DNA of 15,245 bases. It comes from Candidatus Treponema excrementipullorum. GTDB lineage: Bacteria > Spirochaetota > Spirochaetia > Treponematales > Treponemataceae. Below, piece by piece: positions 7,770-13,304 of this stretch; the first letter of the stretch is position 1, and each line of letters starts with the position of its first letter. Where the stretch lies: positions 1 to 15,245 of the forward strand of contig JAHLFV010000001.1 of the NCBI GenBank assembly GCA_018883625.1, written 5' to 3'. The position numbers were made by a program, and so were the translations under genes. Under the pieces are notes generated by a model. The model saw only the letters and a program-made list of their open reading frames with translations. It had not been told where the DNA came from and ran no database searches.

Positions 7770-9056
7770 TCATTGTGGTTTGATTTTTACAGGCGTATCA
7801 AGTTGTGGTACGATATTCCCGCCGTGAGCCTTTATTAAATAATCGATATATGCTTCTGCCAAATCGCTGCTTGTGCGTTCCCGCCATTCCGGTTTTGAAA
7901 AATAATACATAAGCGCCTCAAACGGTGTAAAGGAAGGTTCTTCTCTGCCAAACAGTTTAAAATGACGGAATCCCATGTTATAATAGTTCTTATATACATC
8001 ATCAAAGGTAAGCGTTGTATCTTTGTTTTTATCCAGAACATCAAAAAAGCCTTGATGTCCGGCACGATTCTGCATAAGGCATTTTACTTCTTCTATATTT
8101 CCTTGATGACAATTTATAAGGGAAATGTTCTTGTAGTGTTGTTTTGAAAATGTACACGTGCTGGGACAGCAACCATTAACAAGAATTTCTATTTTATCTT
8201 TGTCTTGTATTTTATTCAAAAAGTCATGATTATGATTATCATGGAAATCAATTACAACAAGGTCATACTTTTTAGTCGCTTCATTTATTTTGTCTATATT
8301 GCGTTCGACTGCTGTAATAGACTGAATATATTTAAAGTTTGGATAGCTCTTTCGCAAATAGTTTTCCAACACAGAAGAATTAACTAATACTTCATTCTTT
8401 CCGTTGTCTGCAAGCTCCATTACAAGGTTACAAAATGTGTCGCTCAAATGCCGTTCTTCAAGAACACTGTTCGTAAATGTGTAGCGCACGGCAACTCCTG
8501 CATCGTTTATCTTATGAATCGCATTTTCCATATCGACAGGAGATGGTGTTGCTCCTATGCTGACACGGCCTCCTGCCCAAATTGTACCGCGAAACGTGCC
8601 GTAAAATGAAGCAATGCGAGATTTTTCCATAAATCGTTCGGCGTGTTTTCTTGTATATTTTGCAAAATGAACATAAAAATTCAAGAAATCCCAGTCTAAG
8701 CCGGGAAGATAGAAATTAAGACTTTCCTTTGTGAATGCAGGCTGAATGTTCTGACAACTTGTATCCAGCTTGTCGAGTTCCGCTATAGTTTCACCTTTAA
8801 CTAAAAAGCCTTCGGAAACAAGATTGTCGTAAAATTCCTGCGCATCGGGAAGGATTACCTCACGATCAGCTCCCGCAAAGATTTTAAGAAGTTTGTCCAC
8901 AATTTCGTCGAGTGTCTGGGGCTCAAGTTTCAATTCATTTAAAAATACTGAACCGCTTTGGTCAACTTCAAAACTTTTGTTTAATCCTGTGCTTGTAATA
9001 TATCCGTGACCATTTGAAATATGGATATGCGTGTCTTTTTTCTGTCTGTAAAGCAT
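7770..9056 (-). CDS. RRE fused to a peptidase-U32-like TIM-barrel protein
   Basis: A 428-aa protein. Residues 1-92 are a PqqD-like recognition element (MLYRQKKDTHIHI start, QEFYDNLVSEGFLV end), diverged from its two neighbours. The rest lacks any CxxxCxxC radical SAM motif. Instead it shows a barrel-like order of strands (VAVRYTFTN, NEVLVNSSVL, KYDLVVIDFH, IEILVNGCCPSTC) and the motif MGFRHFKLFGRE (361-372), resembling the FKxEGR motif of peptidase-U32-like proteins. Cysteines C296, C297, C301, C316 and C326 could ligate an Fe-S cluster as in UbiU/UbiV, TrhP and RlhA, which support oxygen-independent hydroxylation. By inference this is a peptide-tailoring enzyme recruited by its own RRE. ATG 9056 follows GAGG by 9 nt and lies 12 nt after the previous stop. 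The reading is visibly more AT-rich than the flanking maturase genes. The U32 relationship rests on motif and layout only. Confidence 0.65.
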   Translation of the reverse strand: MLYRQKKDTHIHISNGHGYITSTGLNKSFEVDQSGSVFLNELKLEPQTLDEIVDKLLKIFAGADREVILPDAQEFYDNLVSEGFLVKGETIAELDKLDTSCQNIQPAFTKESLNFYLPGLDWDFLNFYVHFAKYTRKHAERFMEKSRIASFYGTFRGTIWAGGRVSIGATPSPVDMENAIHKINDAGVAVRYTFTNSVLEERHLSDTFCNLVMELADNGKNEVLVNSSVLENYLRKSYPNFKYIQSITAVERNIDKINEATKKYDLVVIDFHDNHNHDFLNKIQDKDKIEILVNGCCPSTCTFSKQHYKNISLINCHQGNIEEVKCLMQNRAGHQGFFDVLDKNKDTTLTFDDVYKNYYNMGFRHFKLFGREEPSFTPFEALMYYFSKPEWRERTSSDLAEAYIDYLIKAHGGNIVPQLDTPVKIKPQ

Positions 9057-9068
9057 TAGTGTACCTCG

Positions 9069-9410
9069 TTATTTATTTTCAAATTTCTTATAAACAAACT
9101 GCGCAATGGCTTTTAATGCATTGAGTCCGAATGTTTCAAAAGAACCTGAGTCAATCACAGTTTTAATCATTTGTTCTATTTCATTTTTGTCTTTTCCATC
9201 TTTCAGAAGGGTCTCTTTGTCAGCACCGGTAAAAGCCGGCAACACTTTTTCAATCAATTCATCTAGCGACTGGGCTTTTCGGGAAAGGGCGGTTAAAAAA
9301 ACAGTACCGCTTTCGTTGACAACCCGGTCGGTAAAGAGTCCGGTCGAACGGATATATCCGATACCATCGTAGTTCCGGATATAGGTATCTTTTTTTTGGC
9401 GATAAAGCAT
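9069..9410 (-). CDS. Stand-alone PqqD-like RiPP recognition element
   Basis: A 113-aa protein. Residues 1-58 are identical to the N-terminus of the RRE-radical SAM enzyme at 6210-7670, and similarity continues to about residue 73. There the last helix and strand of the domain (KEFYDALVEDGFLV) are replaced by DKNEIEQMIKTVIDSGSF and a unique tail FETFGLNALKAIAQFVYKK. I chose ATG 9410 (AGGAGA 8 nt upstream) because it matches the starts of the two homologues; a longer reading to 9542 runs into the preceding gene. It could serve the radical SAM enzyme at 9430-10485, which has no recognition domain of its own and lies 19 nt upstream. Alternatively it is a decayed remnant of a third fused enzyme. 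The intact ribosome site and tight spacing favour expression. Confidence 0.72.
   Translation of the reverse strand: MLYRQKKDTYIRNYDGIGYIRSTGLFTDRVVNESGTVFLTALSRKAQSLDELIEKVLPAFTGADKETLLKDGKDKNEIEQMIKTVIDSGSFETFGLNALKAIAQFVYKKFENK
9192..9410 (-). repeat. Direct repeat copy B encoding the stand-alone recognition domain
   Basis: Partner of copy A at 7452-7670. Near-identity covers the first ~170 bp of coding sequence and then fades over about 50 bp, as expected after a recent duplication or gene conversion limited to the recognition domain. Confidence 0.85.
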
Positions 9411-9429
9411 GGTTTGGTTCTCCTGTTTG

Positions 9430-10485
9430 TTAATCTTTTTTATTGGTTTCGAGAGCGTCCCGTCTGAGTGCAAAGGACTTGATGGTTCGTATATAATTGC
9501 AGTAATTTTCATCCAGTCTATAAAGCTGTCCTTGATTTGCATTTAAATGGGCTGTAGGACAAAAGTGACAAAAGTCGAATGCCTCGCAGGAACGGCATTC
9601 TTCAAAATCAGCTGCCATAATGGTTCGCATTTCTTTTAAGAGCGGATGATTAAAGAAAATTTCCTTTAAGCTATCCGTATGTATATTTCCTAATTCCCGG
9701 TAGCATCCGATCATCGGATATACGGTTCCGTCTCCCGCAATACATAACCCGTTCTGTACGCTTCCGTAAAACGGTGTGGTTTCCGGTGTTTGATTGTAAC
9801 CGCCTTTTCCCCAAATGTAGGAAAGGTTAAATTGAGGATCCATTGTTACCGGAAAAATCTCTTCCAAATCTTTAATTGAAAGTCGTTGATTGCGATTTTT
9901 TTGAGTATAATCGGCATTATCAAAAATCATTAAATCGCAACAGGAAGGAATTCCGTTGGCATCTGCCCAGGCGGCTAAATGATGAAATGAGTTTTTATTC
10001 ATTTGCATAACGGGACAGGAAATAAAGACCGGGATTTCATATCTTCTCAGCAAAGAGAGTGCCCGCTTTGTTTTTGCGCAGGAGCCTTTCAACCCCGTTA
10101 CTTCGTCGTGAATATCTTCTTCCAATGCGTAAAGAGAGAGCTGAACTTCTTTTAAACCTTTGTTTTTCAGAGAAGACAAAAACAGGGCTGCCTCTTCGTC
10201 TAAAAGGGTTCCATTGGTAAAAAGCGAAAACCGTTTGCCGGAGGCAGAAATAACCTGCAAAATATCCTTCCATTGCGGGTTTAAAAAAACCTCTCCACCG
10301 GTAACGGTGATGTGGCAGCCGGAATCTATAAATTCCGCCGTTTGCACAAGAATGGCTTTCACTTCGTCTGCCGAAAGAAAACCGGTGCGGGTTTTCTCTC
10401 CCGTCCGGTAGCAGTGTATACACCGTTCATTACAGGGGTTCGAAATTTCCAGTCCAAGATTTTTTAAATAAAGAGGAAGGGACAC
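9430..10485 (-). CDS. Radical SAM/SPASM enzyme without a fused recognition domain
   Basis: A 351-aa enzyme whose radical SAM core starts at once: NPCNERCIHCYRTGEK carries C18, C22 and C25 (CxxxCxxC). The sequence VTGGEVFLNP is the GGE SAM-binding motif. The C-terminal SPASM part has Cys in QNGLCIAGDG, PMIGCYREL, EECRSCEAFDFCHFC and ENYCNYI, enough for two auxiliary clusters. The core and motif ISCPVMQMNKNSFH resemble the second maturase (ISCPTMKGNKNDYN), so the two are related. The start is GTG at 10485, only 3 nt after the stop of the previous gene, with a weak GGGGA before it, so translation is probably coupled. It presumably modifies the 40-aa peptide with help from the adjacent stand-alone RRE. 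Reaction type is unknown; an alternative is action on a second substrate. Confidence 0.9.
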   Translation of the reverse strand: MSLPLYLKNLGLEISNPCNERCIHCYRTGEKTRTGFLSADEVKAILVQTAEFIDSGCHITVTGGEVFLNPQWKDILQVISASGKRFSLFTNGTLLDEEAALFLSSLKNKGLKEVQLSLYALEEDIHDEVTGLKGSCAKTKRALSLLRRYEIPVFISCPVMQMNKNSFHHLAAWADANGIPSCCDLMIFDNADYTQKNRNQRLSIKDLEEIFPVTMDPQFNLSYIWGKGGYNQTPETTPFYGSVQNGLCIAGDGTVYPMIGCYRELGNIHTDSLKEIFFNHPLLKEMRTIMAADFEECRSCEAFDFCHFCPTAHLNANQGQLYRLDENYCNYIRTIKSFALRRDALETNKKD

Positions 10486-10488
10486 TTT

Positions 10489-10800
10489 CTATTTTCCCCA
10501 AGTTTGAAGCAAGTCTTTGGCATCCTTTTCCGTGTATGAAATATGGACATTGGTCTCATTCTCTACTTCTTTCCGCATGTTCTCTTTAATTGTTTTTGCG
10601 GATTCTCCGGTCCGGGAAGCAAGCTTTTCGACATACTTTTGTTCCAATTTGTAGAGAGAAATATACTGTTGTGTCATGTTCAAAGATTTCCGGACAAAGT
10701 CGTCGTTCTTTTTTTGCATATGGGATTGAACCAGTAAAAAAATGCCGCTGATACAAGATCCGAGGACAACTCCTGCAAGGGAAATGAGGGCTGTTTCCAT
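10489..10800 (-). CDS. Small membrane-anchored protein with coiled-coil tail, unknown function
   Basis: A 103-aa protein. One hydrophobic helix spans about residues 4-26 (LISLAGVVLGSCISGIFLLVQ), followed by a charged, mostly helical tail with NMTQQYISLYKLEQKYVEKL and AKTIKENMRKEVENE, which looks coiled-coil. It is predicted to sit in the cytoplasmic membrane with the tail in the cytosol. AGGAGT lies 6 nt before ATG 10800. It sits between the precursor and the first radical SAM gene and is tightly coupled to the latter. I do not recognise a family. Possible roles are immunity to the mature peptide, or a membrane scaffold for the maturation complex; neither can be chosen from sequence. Confidence 0.75.
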   Translation of the reverse strand: METALISLAGVVLGSCISGIFLLVQSHMQKKNDDFVRKSLNMTQQYISLYKLEQKYVEKLASRTGESAKTIKENMRKEVENETNVHISYTEKDAKDLLQTWGK

Positions 10801-10846
10801 AAAAACTCCTTAAAATAAAAATTTAAACGGCTGACAAAGAATAAGA

Positions 10847-10865
10847 GGGGCGGAAATCCCGCCCC
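10847..10865 (-). terminator. GC-rich hairpin after the precursor gene (terminator/attenuator)
   Basis: GGGGCGG (10847-10853) pairs with CCGCCCC (10859-10865) around a 5-nt loop. On the - strand it is followed by the T-rich TCTTATTCTTTG. It lies 8 nt after the precursor stop codon. Partial termination here would give more precursor mRNA than enzyme mRNA, a common RiPP layout. Confidence 0.65.
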
Positions 10866-10872
10866 AACAGAA

Positions 10873-10995
10873 CTACGAGGTACGTTCGCAGTTTTTACAG
10901 CGAAAAGACGCAGTATTATCGTTAGTCGGACATCCTGCTGCAAACGAACCGGCGGCACTGTTCTGCGCCACAATCACAGGTTTTGTGTAAGCCAT
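10873..10995 (-). CDS. Candidate RiPP precursor peptide with three Cys
   Basis: A 40-aa peptide too short for routine gene calling. It starts MAYTKPVIVAQNSAAGSFAA and ends GCPTNDNTASFRCKNCERTS. Cys are at 22, 33 and 36, all in the C-terminal half; the N-terminal half (TKPVIVAQNSAAGS) would be the leader bound by the recognition domains. AGGAGG lies 7 nt before ATG 10995, the strongest ribosome site in the operon. It is followed by a terminator-like hairpin and then by two radical SAM/SPASM enzymes and three recognition-domain genes on the same strand, which is the main support for the call. The small A/G/S-rich segment before C22 could hold the leader cleavage site; no double-glycine motif is clear. 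The final product, its linkages and its activity are unknown. Confidence 0.8.
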   Translation of the reverse strand: MAYTKPVIVAQNSAAGSFAAGCPTNDNTASFRCKNCERTS

Positions 10996-11040
10996 GGTTT
11001 TACCTCCTTTTGCGGCTTGGAAAGTCGCAGTGTATAATTC

Positions 11041-11089
11041 CTGCGCGACGCGCAGTTTTTAAACCCGCATTCTGCAAAAGCAGACGCGG
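11041..11089 (-). other. Two tandem hairpins in the precursor mRNA leader
   Basis: CTGCGCG-A-CGCGCAG at 11041-11055 is a perfect 7-bp inverted repeat. At 11065-11089, CCGC/GCGG encloses TCTGC-AAAA-GCAGA with a small bulge. Both lie in the 183-nt gap (10996-11178) between the membrane peptide gene and the precursor, just upstream of its ribosome site. They may stabilise the mRNA or regulate translation. The gap contains no convincing extra gene. Confidence 0.5.
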
Positions 11090-11152
11090 CTTAAAATCAA
11101 GTAGGTTAATCTGAATAGGCTATCCTTTTTTGAAGCTGTTTAAAACCTGCAG

Positions 11153-11186
11153 GACAGCCCCCTGTCTTGGGGTTATTATTAACCCC
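11153..11186 (-). other. Paired hairpins at the 3' end of the small membrane peptide gene
   Basis: GGGGTTA-TTAT-TAACCCC (11169-11186) overlaps the stop codon of the 43-aa gene, and GACAG-CCCC-CTGTC (11153-11166) follows directly. No clear T-run follows, so RNA processing or stability elements are as likely as termination. Confidence 0.5.
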
Positions 11187-11310
11187 CGGTAATTGCTCCG
11201 ATAATTTCTTTTCCGATGGTCACGACTATTATCACAGCAAAGATACCAACAAAGATAATATTCCGAATCTTTACCAAAAAGCGGTCGAAGCCGTTGTCCT
11301 CATCACCCAT
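11179..11310 (-). CDS. 43-aa single-helix membrane peptide at the head of the operon
   Basis: The peptide starts MGDEDNGFDRFLVKIRNIIF and ends VGIFAVIIVVTIGKEIIGAITGG. It has an acidic N-terminus, one basic-flanked hydrophobic segment (about residues 18-32) and a short amphipathic tail. AAGGAG lies about 7 nt before ATG 11310. It is the first gene after the promoter at 11411-11439. Similar hairpins (GGGTTA/TAACCC type) flank the gene on both sides. No family is recognised. It could be an immunity or signalling peptide, a membrane tether, or even a second, unmodified antimicrobial peptide. It lacks Cys and is therefore an unlikely thioether substrate. Confidence 0.65.
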   Translation of the reverse strand: MGDEDNGFDRFLVKIRNIIFVGIFAVIIVVTIGKEIIGAITGG

Positions 11311-11336
11311 ACCGTATCTCCTTTATAAGTTTTGAT

Positions 11337-11366
11337 ATATACAGAGGGTTATTTAACCCTGTATAT
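11337..11366 (-). promoter_or_regulatory. Hairpin in the 5' leader of the RiPP operon
   Basis: ATATACAG..GGTT pairs with AACCCTGTATAT: 12 bp with a 2-nt bulge and a 4-nt loop. It lies between the predicted transcription start (about 11404) and the first ribosome site. Its core resembles the hairpin at 11169-11186. Confidence 0.5.
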
Positions 11367-11410
11367 CCATAACACCTTGTTTAACAACAAATTTTTGTCA
11401 GCCGTTTTTT

Positions 11411-11439
11411 ATTATAACGACACTCTTGTTTTTTACCAG
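11411..11439 (-). promoter_or_regulatory. Promoter of the RiPP operon
   Basis: On the - strand, CTGGTA (11434-11439), 17 bp, then a perfect TATAAT (11411-11416). The -35 is poor, but the same CTGGTR-17-TATAAT arrangement, with the same palindrome upstream, precedes the gene at 11521-12234. This suggests an activator-dependent promoter. Confidence 0.6.
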
Positions 11440-11476
11440 AGTAAATAATTCACAAAATTTTGTGCGTTAATTACTT
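11435..11476 (-). promoter_or_regulatory. Palindromic box, copy 1
   Basis: On the - strand it reads TTAACGCACAAAATTTTGTG, then AATTATTTACTCTGGT. The core CACAAAATTTTGTG is a perfect palindrome. It is shared with 12296-12335 and 13305-13347 and lies directly upstream of, and into, the -35 of the RiPP promoter. A regulator binding site is inferred. Confidence 0.6.
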
Positions 11477-11520
11477 ATTTTTTATATATGCCGGAAAGAT
11501 TGATTTTGTGATATTTTTGT

Positions 11521-12234
11521 CTATAAACAATCTTTAACACCTGGAGAGTTTGCTGTCCAGGCAGTTCGGTTACCCCAATGTCCGGCATATCCACAATCTC
11601 TCTCGGCTTCCTGCAAAACAACAGAAATGTAAATATCCCCAGGAATTTTTTTAAAAAACTCCTTAGGAATTTCAATTTCTATATTTCCGTTTAAATGACA
11701 TTGACCTTGTCCTAATCCACCCAAAAAAATTGGGGAACCCCATAAAAAACATGGCTTAGATTTCCAATCTCCATGTTTTCTTTCAGCCGGCAGGCTTGCT
11801 GCTTCATTAAAATTAAAAAAACCTTTTTCCGGAGAAGTAAAGATTCCAAATCTTAGCGCACCTGTTTTCCATGGTGAGTTATTAACAATTGAATCATAAT
11901 ATACTGACACTTTGTTTTGGTTAAAAGACCAGCGTATATTCTTTCCTGTGATATTTGACATCTCCCCGAATATACAGTCAGTATCTCGATCAACATCAAT
12001 ACCATTTTTCTTTTCAGAACTACTTGCTTCTTCCAGACAGGAATAAATTCCACCCTTCTTCATAGGAGGTTCAGACATTTTACGATCAAGCCAGTATTGC
12101 TCATGTGATTTTTCAAGTGATTTTTTGCAACTTGCATGATACGCACAGTCCATACTACAAAAACGACCTGAAACATCCCTAGCTTCCCAATACTTACGCC
12201 AGATTAATTTGCCACAATAACTACAAACCGTCAC
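11521..12234 (-). CDS. Zinc-ribbon-headed protein of unknown function
   Basis: A 237-aa protein. The N-terminus MTVCSYCGKLIW with FCSMDCAYHASC (C4, C7, C26, C30, C36) looks like a treble-clef or zinc-ribbon motif. The remainder is rich in beta-type segments and aromatic residues (KVSVYYDSIVNNSPWKTG, GNIEIEIPKEFFKKIPGDIY) with no motif I recognise. It is probably cytoplasmic, as no signal peptide or membrane helix is seen. The start is GTG at 12234 with GGAGG 7 nt upstream. It has its own TATAAT promoter (12272-12300) with palindrome copy 2. It lies upstream of the RiPP operon on the same strand but is separated from it by that operon's promoter. It may be co-regulated with the RiPP genes. Confidence 0.75.
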   Translation of the reverse strand: MTVCSYCGKLIWRKYWEARDVSGRFCSMDCAYHASCKKSLEKSHEQYWLDRKMSEPPMKKGGIYSCLEEASSSEKKNGIDVDRDTDCIFGEMSNITGKNIRWSFNQNKVSVYYDSIVNNSPWKTGALRFGIFTSPEKGFFNFNEAASLPAERKHGDWKSKPCFLWGSPIFLGGLGQGQCHLNGNIEIEIPKEFFKKIPGDIYISVVLQEAERDCGYAGHWGNRTAWTANSPGVKDCL

Positions 12235-12271
12235 TTATTTCCTCCGCAACCCTCATTCACAAATATTTTTC

Positions 12272-12300
12272 ATTATATACATCTTTTATCGCTTCACCAG
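12272..12300 (-). promoter_or_regulatory. Promoter of the zinc-ribbon gene
   Basis: On the - strand, CTGGTG (12295-12300), 17 bp, TATAAT (12272-12277). It has the same geometry as the RiPP promoter and lies about 37 nt before the GTG start at 12234. Confidence 0.6.
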
Positions 12301-12335
12301 AGTAATTAACACACAAAATTTTATGCGTTGTTTTC
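12296..12335 (-). promoter_or_regulatory. Palindromic box, copy 2
   Basis: On the - strand it reads AACAACGCATAAAATTTTGT, then GTGTTAATTACTCTGGT. It has the same position relative to -35 and -10 as copy 1. The rest of 12235-12412 holds no gene I can support. Confidence 0.6.
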
Positions 12336-12412
12336 ATTGGTACAGGATGCAGATCGAATCAAGGGAAAAAAGGGATTATCTTTTAAACATACAGATTTAT
12401 GCAATGTTTTTA

Positions 12413-12598
12413 TTATATTAGACGTGTTACATAAATATCACCTTCCGATGTCAGTAAAATTCGTGATGCAAATTCGCATTCAGGACACACAAAACTTATC
12501 CCGTTTTTTTCACTGATTGCATTTCTACTGAATGAAAAAATTTTTTCACAACAATACGGACATGCAATCTTGATGAGTTCTGTTTGGTTTCCCTTCAT
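12413..12598 (-). CDS. Small two-CxxC zinc-ribbon protein
   Basis: A 61-aa protein with CPYC (C13, C16; another Cys at 17) and CPEC (C38, C41) about 22 residues apart, a classic zinc-ribbon knuckle pair, between short beta-type segments. I chose ATG 12598 because AGGGG lies about 8 nt upstream; TTG two codons earlier would overlap that site. Function is unknown. Such ribbons bind nucleic acid or protein partners, and many are small regulators or toxin-system partners. It is divergent from the TetR-like gene across a 168-bp spacer. An overlapping + strand reading has no domain support. Confidence 0.6.
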   Translation of the reverse strand: MKGNQTELIKIACPYCCEKIFSFSRNAISEKNGISFVCPECEFASRILLTSEGDIYVTRLI

Positions 12599-12679
12599 TT
12601 TCAATCCCCTTTCTTTACTAATTCAACATCATTTTTACAATAATATAAAAGAAAAAATTGTTCGTTTAAATTTTTTTTA

Positions 12680-12719
12680 CAAAATTTTGATTGCACTCTA
12701 AACTTTTATAAAATATATT
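12680..12719 (+). promoter_or_regulatory. Weak promoter of the TetR-like gene with a palindrome core
   Basis: TTGCAC (12691-12696), 17 bp, TATATT (12714-12719). Just upstream is CAAAATTTTG (12680-12689), identical to the core of the palindromic boxes. In such AT-rich DNA the core could occur by chance. Confidence 0.35.
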
Positions 12720-12766
12720 TTATATTATATATGTCTCTTGGATTTAAATAGAAAATACAGAGGATT

Positions 12767-13114
12767 ATGCCTAAGCAAGTTGTCACCAGGGAATTGATTG
12801 AAGAAACCGCATTTAAAATCACCCGCAGAATGGGAATTGATGCGGTCACAGAAGAAAATATTATAGAGAGACTCGCATGCACCACCAGGATGATTCATAA
12901 ATATTATCCTGATATAAAAGACTTACACGAGAATGTCAAGGAAAGAACAGTTGCTTTTATAAAAGACTATTACAAAAAATATATCCATGTACCGGATCCT
13001 GATGCAGCCCGCAGAGCCCATTGGTTATTGACCCTAAAGGAAAGCAGATTGGAAAAACTTTTTTTCCAAATCCGGAGTGAGCGGCTAACCAAACTTTTAG
13101 AAAAAAATGGATGA
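12767..13114 (+). CDS. Short TetR-like DNA-binding protein
   Basis: A 115-aa protein. Residues 5-50 follow the TetR N-terminal domain: TRELIEETAFKITRRMGIDAVTEENIIERL, then the recognition helix region CTTRMIHKYYPDIKDLHENV (usual pattern: V-S-x-x-T-L-Y-x-H-F-x-x-K-x-x-L). The rest is one or two helices. Typical TetR proteins have 180-210 residues, so the ligand domain is short or missing. No continuation is seen in other frames within the 190 bp after the stop, which favours a genuinely short protein or old truncation. AGAGG lies 4 nt before ATG 12767. It may regulate the neighbouring palindrome-carrying promoters; this is inference from proximity only. Confidence 0.6.
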   Translation: MPKQVVTRELIEETAFKITRRMGIDAVTEENIIERLACTTRMIHKYYPDIKDLHENVKERTVAFIKDYYKKYIHVPDPDAARRAHWLLTLKESRLEKLFFQIRSERLTKLLEKNG

Positions 13115-13304
13115 TTAAAAATCCTGAAGCACTTACCGTTACACATAGCCTTTTACATTCCAATTAATACTTTTGCCGTTTGAACTTTGCCACATCCAAC
13201 ACAGATGAAACTTTGAGACAAATGTATCATCTTGAAAGATATTCAACTGGCTTTTCATTATTTATTATGAGCAATTTAGCAATCACTATTCTGCCCAACA
13301 GAGT

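Noticed and set aside
9411..9542. Longer start for the stand-alone recognition protein, with 44 extra N-terminal residues
   Set aside because: The extension overlaps the end of the preceding radical SAM gene, and homologues start at MLYRQKKDT where a good ribosome site exists.
10680..10973. 97-codon - strand frame across the precursor region
   Set aside because: It overlaps the precursor and the 103-aa membrane protein out of frame and runs through the terminator-like hairpin. Its neighbours have better ribosome sites.
12328..12516. 62-codon + strand frame
   Set aside because: It is antisense to the gene with paired CxxC motifs and has no ribosome site or recognisable motif.
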